From Parerythrobacter aestuarii (GTDB lineage: Bacteria; Pseudomonadota; Alphaproteobacteria; Sphingomonadales; Sphingomonadaceae), in contig NZ_JARBWD010000002.1 of NCBI RefSeq assembly GCF_030140925.1, positions 62,001 to 126,000 on the forward strand: a stretch of 64,000 bases of DNA, in the 5' to 3' direction. Made by a program: the position numbers and the translations under genes. Below, one piece after another: positions 1 through 8,211 of this stretch (position 1 is its first letter; every line of letters starts with the position of its first letter). The notes below the pieces were generated by a model that saw nothing but the letters and a program-made list of their open reading frames with translations, was not told the DNA's origin and ran no database searches.

Positions 1-1749
1 CGCCTAAAGCCGCAAAACGTCAAAGCTGACATCGACAAGGCTGGTGCGTTCCCGCCCCTCAAAGATATCAATCGCTCTATCAAGAAGCTCTCGCTAGCAG
101 CCTACGCACCACTCGATTACCTAAGGAGCGACAAGCAGGAAGAATATAGCCGCAAGTACGACCAACAGGTCAAAGGCGGCAAATCCACGCTCAAGCAAGT
201 CGATCGAGAGCGCAGCCTGATCCACCTGATGCGCGTCAATATGCTCAAGCGCATGGAAAGCTCGATCCATTCCTTCGCTCTCACCACTGAGAAAGTTCAC
301 GCACAGGTTGAGGCGATGCTGGAGAAGATCGAAGCGCTTGAAAGCGAAGAGATCGAAGAGTTGAGCATCGAGGAAATCGAAGCCGATTCTCCTGAGCTTG
401 AGGACCTCATGATTGGCCGCAAGGTCAAAGTGCTCATTCAAGACTTGGACCTTGTTCGGCTCAAGCAGGACCTGGAAGCTGACAGGGTCTTGCTAGCCTA
501 TCTCCTCGAAGAAGCTCGCCAGGTTGAAGCCGACGATGACGCCAAACTGCAAGCCCTGAAAGACACGATCTCAGCCAAGCTCAAAAACCCGATCAACGAT
601 GGAAACAGGAAGGTAATCGTCTTCACCGCGTTCTCGGACACGGCGGAATACCTCTACTCTCACATTCACGATTGGGCGTTGCAGCAGTTTGGATTGCACA
701 GTGCGTTGATCACAGGTTCCGGTACCAACAAATGCACGATCAAGGTATTGGGCCGCGACCTGAACTCTCTCCTTACGAACTTCTCACCGATCTCGAAGGA
801 GCGTGAGAAGGTCGATCCTGATGCGACCGATGAGATCGATATCCTAATCGCCACGGACTGCATTTCCGAAGGTCAGAACCTTCAGGATTGCGACATGCTG
901 GTGAACTACGACATTCACTGGAACCCAGTGCGGATCATCCAGCGCTTTGGTCGTGTCGATCGCTTGGGCTCTCGCAATGGCGCTATCCAGCTGACCAACT
1001 TCTGGCCGAATATGGAGCTGGACGAGTATATCAATCTGGAAGCTCGCGTGAGCGGACGCATGGTGTTGCTCGATATCTCTGCCACCGGCGAAGAGAACGT
1101 CATCGAGTATGACGAGACCAAGCAGATGAATGATCTCGAATACCGCCGGAAGCAGATGCAGCAGCTTCAGGATGCGGTGATCGACCTTGAGGATATGGAT
1201 GGCAGCGTTTCCATCACCGACATGACGCTGAACGATTTCCGCATGGACCTCTCTAGCTTCATGAAGGACAATCTCGCCACCTTGGAAGGCGCACCTACCG
1301 GCTTTCACGCAGCCATCACCGCTAGCACGCCGGAGGCGGTTCCTGGCGCGATCTTCTGCCTCCGCGACGTGAAGGCTAAAGTGCAGAACGAGGATAGCTA
1401 TGCCCTCGCTCCCTACTATCTCGTCTATGTCTCCGAGACAGGCGAGATCGTCTTTAATCATCTCCAGGCGAAGAAGAGCCTGGACCTCTTCAAGAAGCTC
1501 GCTGCGACCACGGCTGAGCTCGACGAAGCGGCCATAACTGCGGTCCAGGCCGAAACGAAGAAGGGCCGCGACATGAGCCACTATTGCGAGCTTCGTGACA
1601 AGGCGATCGAGAGCATTGTCGGCAAGACGGAAGAGAAAGGCGTCGAGAGCCTATTCACACGCGGCGGTACGAGCCTCACCAAGGATCATCTCAAAGGGAG
1701 CGATGACTTCGAGGTTGTGAGCTTTCTGATCGTCAAAGCCGCATCATGA
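1..1749 (+). CDS. SNF2-type helicase, C-terminal part (5' end outside window)
   Basis: The reading frame is open from the first base of the window, so only the last 582 residues of a larger protein are seen. Superfamily 2 helicase C-terminal motifs are clear: VIVFTAFSDTAEYL (bases 613-654), ATDCISEGQNLQ (from 850) and the arginine-finger motif VI QRFGRVDRLGSR (from 940). The N-terminal Walker A domain must lie to the left. A charged, probably coiled-coil stretch (bases 290-560) precedes the helicase lobe. The stop overlaps the start of the next gene by ATGA at 1746-1749, which suggests translational coupling. Together with DUF4391, Mod and Res this looks like an accessory helicase of a type III-like restriction-modification operon. 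The family call is firm; the exact role in restriction is inference. Confidence 0.85.
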   Translation, partial: RLKPQNVKADIDKAGAFPPLKDINRSIKKLSLAAYAPLDYLRSDKQEEYSRKYDQQVKGGKSTLKQVDRERSLIHLMRVNMLKRMESSIHSFALTTEKVHAQVEAMLEKIEALESEEIEELSIEEIEADSPELEDLMIGRKVKVLIQDLDLVRLKQDLEADRVLLAYLLEEARQVEADDDAKLQALKDTISAKLKNPINDGNRKVIVFTAFSDTAEYLYSHIHDWALQQFGLHSALITGSGTNKCTIKVLGRDLNSLLTNFSPISKEREKVDPDATDEIDILIATDCISEGQNLQDCDMLVNYDIHWNPVRIIQRFGRVDRLGSRNGAIQLTNFWPNMELDEYINLEARVSGRMVLLDISATGEENVIEYDETKQMNDLEYRRKQMQQLQDAVIDLEDMDGSVSITDMTLNDFRMDLSSFMKDNLATLEGAPTGFHAAITASTPEAVPGAIFCLRDVKAKVQNEDSYALAPYYLVYVSETGEIVFNHLQAKKSLDLFKKLAATTAELDEAAITAVQAETKKGRDMSHYCELRDKAIESIVGKTEEKGVESLFTRGGTSLTKDHLKGSDDFEVVSFLIVKAAS

Positions 1750-2510
1750 TCGAGACACTCTTTGCCAGCATGGAAATCCCGGAGGCCTGCTTGCTCGACA
1801 AGCCGGTCTACAAGAAGATGTTCCTCGATAATGCCGAGCTGGACCAGACTGACAAAAAGGCGCTGAGCGAAGATGTCGATCGCATCCGCTGGCGCTACAC
1901 GTTGAAGCCCGAGACGATCAATATTCGCCCGTTCCAGGACGATACGCACGACTATCCCGAAGTCGCAATCCTCTCGATCGAGCTCAGCCGCCCAAACAGG
2001 GCGCGGCGTATCGCCGGGTTCATGCATCGGGCTATTCCCTACCCGTTGATCCTTGTGTTCGAGCATGAGGGCAAGCTGAGCATCGCGGTCGCTGAAAAGC
2101 GTATCAACCAGGCAGATAAGTCCAAGATGGTAATCCTTGATCGATGGCAGACCGAGTGGTTCGATCCAAAGCGCGCCAATGCCCCGATCTCCGCCTTTCT
2201 CAAGGCGATCGCATTGCATCGATTGCCGGGAACCAACTTCTACGCTCTTTATGAAGCTTTACAGGCGCAAATCATCCAGTTGATTGCCAGCGAGCGCACT
2301 GGCGCATTTGCTCCGGTGCCGATCGAGGTCTCGAAGGCTCATGCCGAGGCACTCAAGGAAATTGACGGATTGGAACGCGAGATTGCCGAGCTAAAGTCCA
2401 CGCTGAAGGCCGAACGACAGATGGGGCGGAAAATCTCTCTCAACAGCCAAATCAGGGAGCGAAAGGATGCTATACTTGCACTTGAAGCTCGCCTAAGGCT
2501 TAATGATTAG
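1746..2510 (+). CDS. DUF4391 domain-containing protein
   Basis: This 254-residue protein matches the pattern of DUF4391: an N-terminal segment with KKMFLDNAEL, then WRYTLKPETINI, then a core with VAILSIELSR and AIPYPLILVFEH, followed by a Lys/Arg/Glu-rich C-terminal helix (about residues 195-254) that is probably coiled coil. The family is known mainly from operons with helicases and type III methyltransferases, as here; its biochemical role is not known to me. The start overlaps the helicase stop by four bases. The next gene begins 18 bases after the stop, so all four genes are likely one transcript. Confidence 0.8.
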   Translation: MIETLFASMEIPEACLLDKPVYKKMFLDNAELDQTDKKALSEDVDRIRWRYTLKPETINIRPFQDDTHDYPEVAILSIELSRPNRARRIAGFMHRAIPYPLILVFEHEGKLSIAVAEKRINQADKSKMVILDRWQTEWFDPKRANAPISAFLKAIALHRLPGTNFYALYEALQAQIIQLIASERTGAFAPVPIEVSKAHAEALKEIDGLEREIAELKSTLKAERQMGRKISLNSQIRERKDAILALEARLRLND

Positions 2511-2528
2511 AAATCAAGAAGATAGACT

Positions 2529-4439
2529 ATGGAAAAAGTAACTCTGGAAGACGGGCAAAGCGCCGACATCGCTGCTGGGAATATCGAAAAGCTCAAAGAG
2601 CTTTTTCCGGACGCCTTTAAAGAAGGTGCGGTCGATTTTGAGGTGCTTCGCCAGTTACTTGGCGACGCTTCGGTTTTGGTGGAGGGTGAAGAGAAATTTG
2701 GCCTTAACTGGCCCGGCAAGAAGAGGGCGCGGCAAATCGCCCTAACTCCAAGCATGGGCACATTGCTTCCGTGTCCCGATTCGAGCAAGAATTGGGAGCA
2801 GACAAAGAATCTCTTTATTGAAGGGGATAACCTGGAAGTCCTGAAGCTTCTTCAGAAATCATACACTGGTAAAGTGAAAATGATTTACATCGATCCGCCT
2901 TACAACACAGGAAGAGAGTTTATATATCCTGATAAATTTCAGGATAACCTTGAGACATATCTAAAGTATTCTGGGCAAATTGACAGCGAGGGAATGAAGT
3001 TTTCTTCTAACACGGAGACGGGTGGGCGAAAGCATTCCAATTGGCTCACGATGATGTACCCCAGGCTCAAGTTGGCGAAGTCCTTCTTGCGGAAGGATGG
3101 GGCAATTTTTGTTTCCATTGATGACAATGAGGTCGCCAACCTCCGCGCGATCATGGACGATATATTTGGTGAAGAGAATTTCATCAGCCAGATAATTTGG
3201 AAGAAAACCGAGAACATTAAAATGGACTCGCGCTTCTTATCTCAAAATAAAGACTATGTACTTTGCTATCGAGCAAGTGCTGATTTGACCGAATTTGAAA
3301 AGCAGCAATCAGATATTGCGCGATTCAATTTGGAAGATGAAAAAGGGAAATATTACCTTCGGAAATTGGATAGTAAGAGTGCGGCCTACAGGAAGACGCT
3401 GGACTATGTAATAGAGCATGATGGTGTCAGCTACTACGCTGGGGGCTCGTTCGAAGATTGGGAGAGGAGAAAGCGTGGCGAAGTTGGGGGCTTTGCTCCT
3501 CGTTGGCTGTGGTCGGAAGAGAAGTTCAAGAAGGGCCTTGAAGACGGAGAGATAGTTTTCAAGAACGGAAATGTTTACAACAAGGTGCGCTATGATGGGG
3601 TCGCGAAGAAGCCTCACGTAGACATGCAAACGCTCGTCTCAGGTCAGACCGCTCAGAAAGAGCTAGACCAACTTTTTGGGAAGAGGATGTTTGATCACCC
3701 GAAGCCTCCGCAACTTGTCGAATGGTTGATGAGTCTGCTGCCAACTGACGAAGACGACATAATCTTAGACTTCTTCGCTGGCTCCTCAACAACTGCACAT
3801 GCAGTTCTACAGGCGAATGCGAAGGACGGTGGCACCAGGCGCTACATCATGGTGCAGCTGCCTGAAAGCATTGATGAAGGGCATGACGCAGCTCGTGCCG
3901 GAATGACGAATATAGCACAGCTAAGTCGGAAACGTATCGAGTTGGCCGTAGACAAGATCGCGCGCGAATTTTCTGATGAGATTGCTAGGCGCAAGCAGCC
4001 TTTAGATACGGGCTTTAAGGTTCTCAAACTTGCTCAATCCAATATTCGAATTTGGAATCCTGATCGAACTGACCTGGAGGAGTCCCTCCTTGGTCATCAG
4101 GAGCACTTGATCGAAGGCCGAAACGAGCGGGACTTACTCTATGAGCTACTCTTGAAGAGAGGTGTTGATCTAACGACGCCTGTTGAAACGAGGACTATCA
4201 AAGGAAAGCCAATTCACAGCGTCGGATTTGGCGTACTATTCGCTTGTTTGGCGGAGTCGATCACTTCGGGTCAGGTCGATGAATTGGCGCAAGGTATCAT
4301 CGATTGGCACAAAGAGCTGGAGCCGGAGACAGACACACATGTGTTCTTCCGCGACAGCGCTTTTGAGGACGACATCGCCAAGACTAATCTGGCTGCCATC
4401 CTAGAGCAGAACGGCATAACTCATGTTCGTAGCCTGTAA
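2529..4439 (+). CDS. Type III-like site-specific DNA methyltransferase (Mod)
   Basis: This 636-residue enzyme transfers a methyl group from S-adenosylmethionine to DNA, most likely N6-adenine. The catalytic motif DPPYNTG is at residues 122-128 and the AdoMet-binding motif DFFAGSSTT at 414-422. That order (catalytic first, AdoMet-binding later) marks the beta class typical of type III Mod subunits. The part between the motifs (about residues 220-380) is the target-recognition region and is distinctly AT-rich: two sampled 60-base lines at 3181-3300 have about 35-38% G+C, against about 57% in a sampled line of the following Res gene. This fits exchange of the recognition domain. Eleven bases separate its stop from the Res start. 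The recognised sequence cannot be read from the protein. Confidence 0.9.
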   Translation: MEKVTLEDGQSADIAAGNIEKLKELFPDAFKEGAVDFEVLRQLLGDASVLVEGEEKFGLNWPGKKRARQIALTPSMGTLLPCPDSSKNWEQTKNLFIEGDNLEVLKLLQKSYTGKVKMIYIDPPYNTGREFIYPDKFQDNLETYLKYSGQIDSEGMKFSSNTETGGRKHSNWLTMMYPRLKLAKSFLRKDGAIFVSIDDNEVANLRAIMDDIFGEENFISQIIWKKTENIKMDSRFLSQNKDYVLCYRASADLTEFEKQQSDIARFNLEDEKGKYYLRKLDSKSAAYRKTLDYVIEHDGVSYYAGGSFEDWERRKRGEVGGFAPRWLWSEEKFKKGLEDGEIVFKNGNVYNKVRYDGVAKKPHVDMQTLVSGQTAQKELDQLFGKRMFDHPKPPQLVEWLMSLLPTDEDDIILDFFAGSSTTAHAVLQANAKDGGTRRYIMVQLPESIDEGHDAARAGMTNIAQLSRKRIELAVDKIAREFSDEIARRKQPLDTGFKVLKLAQSNIRIWNPDRTDLEESLLGHQEHLIEGRNERDLLYELLLKRGVDLTTPVETRTIKGKPIHSVGFGVLFACLAESITSGQVDELAQGIIDWHKELEPETDTHVFFRDSAFEDDIAKTNLAAILEQNGITHVRSL

Positions 4440-4450
4440 CCTGACCGAGT

Positions 4451-7444
4451 ATGCCTGAGATGAAACTCCACTTCGAAGACGATCTCGATTACCAGCAGGC
4501 TGCTATCGCCTCGGTTGTCGAGCTGTTCAAAGGCCAGGAAATCTCCCGGTCCGAGTTCACCGTTACCTATCGCCCGGAAAGCGGCCCACAGGCCACTCTG
4601 GGGCTTGTGGAGAGCGATCTGGGCGTTGGCAATCGCCTACAGCTCATCGATGAAGAGCTGCTTGAGAACCTAGCTGAGGTCCAGCTTGGGAATGGCCTTT
4701 CGCAGGACAAAGTACTCCAGTCCGGTGACTTCACTGTCGAGATGGAGACCGGGACCGGAAAGACCTACGTTTATCTCCGCACCATCTTTGAGCTGAACAA
4801 GGAATATGGCTTCACCAAATTCGTGATCGTCGTGCCCTCGGTCGCGATCAAGGAAGGCACCTACAAAACGCTCGAAATCACCCGCGACCACTTCGAGAAC
4901 CTCTACCCCAAAGCGAAGGGGTACGAGTACTTCCTCTACGACTCCTCGAAGCTAGGTCAGGTGCGCAACTTCGCCACCAGCTCAACGATCCAGATCATGG
5001 TCACCACCGTTGGCGCGATCAACAAGAAGGACGTCAACAACCTCTACAAAGAGAGTGAGAACACTGGCGGCGAAAAGCCGATCGACCTGATCAAAGCCAC
5101 CAATCCGATCATCATCGTCGATGAGCCGCAAAGCGTAGATGGCGGTCTCAAAGGTGCCGGTAAGACAGCTCTTGCAGCGATGAACCCGCTTTGCACGCTT
5201 CGCTATTCAGCGACCCACGTCGACAAGCACCACATGGTCTATCGCCTGGATGCGGTGGACGCCTATGAGCGCGGCCTGGTGAAGCAAATCGAAGTCGCTT
5301 CGCTCGAAATCGAAGGCGGGCACAACAAACCCTATGTGAAGCTGCTTTCAACGCACAACAGGCAGGGATCGATCACGGCCAAAGTCGAGCTCGATATCGC
5401 CAGCGGCAAGGATGTGAAGCGCAAGATTTTGACCGTCGAAGACGGAGACGATCTGGAGCAGCTCACGGGCCGAGCCATCTACGAGAATATGCAGATTGGG
5501 ACGATCACGGTTGGTCCCGAAGAGACGATCGAGCTCAAGGGTCCGGGTCTCGACAAGACCCTCAAGCCGGGAATGTCGCATGGCGGCGTCGATCCCGATG
5601 AACAGAAGCGGCTCATGATCCGTCGCACGATCAAGGAGCATTTGGATAAGGAACTGCGCTTCAAGGAGACTGGGCGCCCGATCAAGGTGCTTAGCCTGTT
5701 CTTCATCGACAGCGTTGAGCACTACCGGAAATATGACGACGACGGGAATGTGCTGAAAGGCAAATACGCCGAGATGTTCGAAGAGGAATATCGTCGGCTC
5801 GCCAAGCTGCCTGACTACCAAACACTGTTTGCCAGCATCGATCTGGATGAAGAGGTTGAAGAGCTCCACAACGGTTATTTCTCGATCGACAAGAAAGGTG
5901 GCTGGACCGACACCGCCGAGAACAATCAGACTAACCGCGACAACGCTGAGCGTGCCTACAACCTCATCATGAAGGACAAGGAGAAGCTGCTCAGCTTCGA
6001 TACCAAGCTGAAGTTCATCTTCTCCCACTCCGCCCTGCGTGAGGGTTGGGACAACCCGAATGTCTTCCAGATTTGTACGCTGCGCGACATGGGCACTGAA
6101 CGAGAGCGCCGCCAGACGATCGGACGCGGATTGCGCTTGTGCGTAGACCAATCAGGCCAGCGACTACGTGGCAATGATGTGAACACGCTGACCGTTGTGG
6201 CGACTGAGAGCTACGAGGAGTTCGCCAAGAACCTTCAGAGCGAGATTGAGAAAGATACTGGCATCAAATTCGGCATCGTCGAGCCTCACCAATTCGCCGC
6301 AATTCAAGTCAAAGGTGAAGACGGCGAAGCCAAGCCTCTGGGTGCAGATGCGTCTGAGAAGCTCTGGCAACACCTTAAGCAAGCCGAACTGATCGATAGC
6401 AAGGGCCGCGTCCAGGACAGCCTCAAGGCTGCACTCAAGGACGGCACTTTAGAGCTTCCAGATGAATTCGCAGAGCAGGCCGACGAGATCAAGGCGATCC
6501 TTAAGAAGCTTGCGGGGCGTCTCGACATCAAGAACGCGGACGAGCGCAAAATCATCCGCACCCGCGAGGCCGTGCTCCAGAGTCCTGAGTTCAAAGCCCT
6601 GTGGGACCGGATCAAGCACAAGACGACCTATCGGGTCGAATTCGACAATGTGAAGCTGATCGAAGACTGCTCAATCGCCATTCGAGATAGCGAACCGATT
6701 ACCAAGACGCGCGCCCGTTTCCGCAAGGCCGGGATCGAGATCGGCAAAGGCGGCGTCGAGGCCAAGGATGGCGATGTCGGCAATTATACGACGATCAATG
6801 AAGACGACATCGACCTGCCTGACATCATTACTGAGCTCCAAGATCGCACTCAGCTGACCCGCAAGAGCATCGTGGACATTCTGATCAAGAGCGACAGGTT
6901 GCCCGATTTCAAACGCAACCCGCAGCAGTTCATCGATCAAGCTGCCGAGGCGATCATTCGCACCAAGCGCTTGGCATTGGTCGATGGCATCAAGTACCGA
7001 CGCATCGGAGACGATCACTTCTATTGCCAAGAGCTGTTCGAACAGGAAGAGCTCAAGAGCTACATGAAGAATGCGGTGAAGGCCGAAAAATCCGTTTTTG
7101 AGTACGTGGTCTACGATTCTGAAGGCACCGAAAAATCCTTCGCAGAAGACCTCGAAAGCAATGAGGCTGTGAAGGTCTACGCGAAGCTCCCGGCGTGGTT
7201 CAAAATCCCGACTCCGCTTGGCACCTACAATCCCGACTGGGCAGTTCTGGTTGAGCAAGATGGCGAGGAAAAGCTCTTCTTTGTCGTCGAGACTAAGAGC
7301 AGCAGCTGGTGGGATGACCTACGTCATCAAGAAGGTGCTAAGATCAAATGCGGAGAGAAGCACTTCAGGGCGATCGAGGCGGAATCGAACCCCGCAAAGT
7401 TCATCAAGGCGACCTCCGTTGATGGGGTCATGAAGCACGTTTGA
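4451..7444 (+). CDS. Type III-like restriction endonuclease subunit R (Res)
   Basis: This 997-residue protein has a DEAD/DEAH-type translocase followed by a nuclease. The Walker A motif METGTGKT is at residues 98-105, the Walker B-like DEPQ at 224-227, and a second-lobe motif with QTIGRGLRL near residue 560. The C-terminal PD-(D/E)xK nuclease shows NPDW at 927-930 and ETK at 947-949, preceded by a hydrophobic strand (LFFVVETK). In known type III systems Res needs Mod for recognition and cuts after ATP-driven communication between two sites. The length is normal for the family and no frameshift is seen, so the operon looks functional. A second in-frame ATG lies three codons downstream at 4460 and could be the real start. 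Confidence 0.9.
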   Translation: MPEMKLHFEDDLDYQQAAIASVVELFKGQEISRSEFTVTYRPESGPQATLGLVESDLGVGNRLQLIDEELLENLAEVQLGNGLSQDKVLQSGDFTVEMETGTGKTYVYLRTIFELNKEYGFTKFVIVVPSVAIKEGTYKTLEITRDHFENLYPKAKGYEYFLYDSSKLGQVRNFATSSTIQIMVTTVGAINKKDVNNLYKESENTGGEKPIDLIKATNPIIIVDEPQSVDGGLKGAGKTALAAMNPLCTLRYSATHVDKHHMVYRLDAVDAYERGLVKQIEVASLEIEGGHNKPYVKLLSTHNRQGSITAKVELDIASGKDVKRKILTVEDGDDLEQLTGRAIYENMQIGTITVGPEETIELKGPGLDKTLKPGMSHGGVDPDEQKRLMIRRTIKEHLDKELRFKETGRPIKVLSLFFIDSVEHYRKYDDDGNVLKGKYAEMFEEEYRRLAKLPDYQTLFASIDLDEEVEELHNGYFSIDKKGGWTDTAENNQTNRDNAERAYNLIMKDKEKLLSFDTKLKFIFSHSALREGWDNPNVFQICTLRDMGTERERRQTIGRGLRLCVDQSGQRLRGNDVNTLTVVATESYEEFAKNLQSEIEKDTGIKFGIVEPHQFAAIQVKGEDGEAKPLGADASEKLWQHLKQAELIDSKGRVQDSLKAALKDGTLELPDEFAEQADEIKAILKKLAGRLDIKNADERKIIRTREAVLQSPEFKALWDRIKHKTTYRVEFDNVKLIEDCSIAIRDSEPITKTRARFRKAGIEIGKGGVEAKDGDVGNYTTINEDDIDLPDIITELQDRTQLTRKSIVDILIKSDRLPDFKRNPQQFIDQAAEAIIRTKRLALVDGIKYRRIGDDHFYCQELFEQEELKSYMKNAVKAEKSVFEYVVYDSEGTEKSFAEDLESNEAVKVYAKLPAWFKIPTPLGTYNPDWAVLVEQDGEEKLFFVVETKSSSWWDDLRHQEGAKIKCGEKHFRAIEAESNPAKFIKATSVDGVMKHV

Positions 7445-7595
7445 ATGGGGATCGCTGTATCCCCATCTGGTCCCGTTTCCGATCCCCATCCATAGCATCG
7501 CATGGCTCACCATAGTGAGTTTCTAGGTGATGGGGATCGCCCACGACTTCAGAATATCCCCTCACTCATTATTGAATTCGCGGGCGGGGATATTC
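7445..7595. repeat. Nested inverted repeats built on GGGGAT, downstream of Res
   Basis: Three perfect inverted repeats follow the Res stop. ATGGGGAT (7445-7452) pairs with ATCCCCAT (7459-7466) over a 6-base loop. CGATCCCCATC (7480-7490) pairs with GATGGGGATCG (7529-7539). GAATATCCCC (7552-7561) pairs with GGGGATATTC (7586-7595). A small hairpin, CTCAC-CATA-GTGAG, sits near 7506-7519 inside the second pair. The first hairpin directly abuts the stop codon and could end transcription or protect the mRNA, although no run of T follows. The repeated GGGGAT core also suggests binding sites for a regulator of the next operon. Confidence 0.6.
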
Positions 7596-7691
7596 CCGAA
7601 ACTGTAAGAGATTACACGGAAATCTCTTGACCCCTGAAAGGAGCCTTCTCAATCTCTCTTCCTGTCTTTGAACAGGTGTAAGGGGGATATG

Positions 7692-8210
7692 ATGGAGCTT
7701 CTCTTCAAGAGAGAACAAACAACCGGAAACGTTGGACGGGTTAACTTCAAACTTTGGGGCAAGCTCGAAGTCACAGAAGACGAACAGGCCCTGATCAATC
7801 GCTACCGCTTCGATGAATCCATTTTGATCGGAGCTGATGACCGCCATCTACTTCGAGGTGCCATCAAGCTGGGCGCGATTGTATTTGTGGTCGCCGCTTT
7901 GCTCCTCACTTATCTTGCCGATAGCGGAATGCTTGGACTGATCGGAGGCCTCGCTGCCGGTGGTGGCGCGGGCTACTGGCATATGAACGAGAAACGCGAG
8001 ACGATTTTTGTGAAAGACCTCCTGCATGGCAGGAATTTCAAGTGTGACAGCGTCGTTGAGCTCGCCAAGAAAGAGGCCTGGCTTGAAGGGGCCTGCGAGA
8101 TGTTCCGCCAGGTCATGGAAAGCGCAAAACATTGGGACGGCGTTGAACGCCATACGATCGAGCCGCTGCCGAAGGAGCTTGCGCGAGAAATGATCCTCAG
8201 GGCTTTCTGA
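7692..8210 (+). CDS. Small membrane protein of unknown function
   Basis: The protein has 172 residues counted from the ATG at 7692. That start is chosen because AAGGGGG (7680-7686) lies five bases upstream; an ATG one codon earlier and a TTG at 7668 are also in frame. Two hydrophobic segments, about residues 58-77 and 79-96, the second rich in glycine and alanine, suggest a membrane hairpin with a soluble N-terminal domain and a C-terminal helical domain. I do not recognise a family. Its stop is one base away from the start of the TraD-like ATPase, so it may be a membrane partner of that ATPase. Confidence 0.6.
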   Translation: MELLFKREQTTGNVGRVNFKLWGKLEVTEDEQALINRYRFDESILIGADDRHLLRGAIKLGAIVFVVAALLLTYLADSGMLGLIGGLAAGGGAGYWHMNEKRETIFVKDLLHGRNFKCDSVVELAKKEAWLEGACEMFRQVMESAKHWDGVERHTIEPLPKELAREMILRAF

Positions 8211-8211
8211 T

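Noticed and set aside
844..1581. 245-codon minus-strand open frame opposite the helicase
   Set aside because: It is antisense to clear helicase motifs VI and neighbours.
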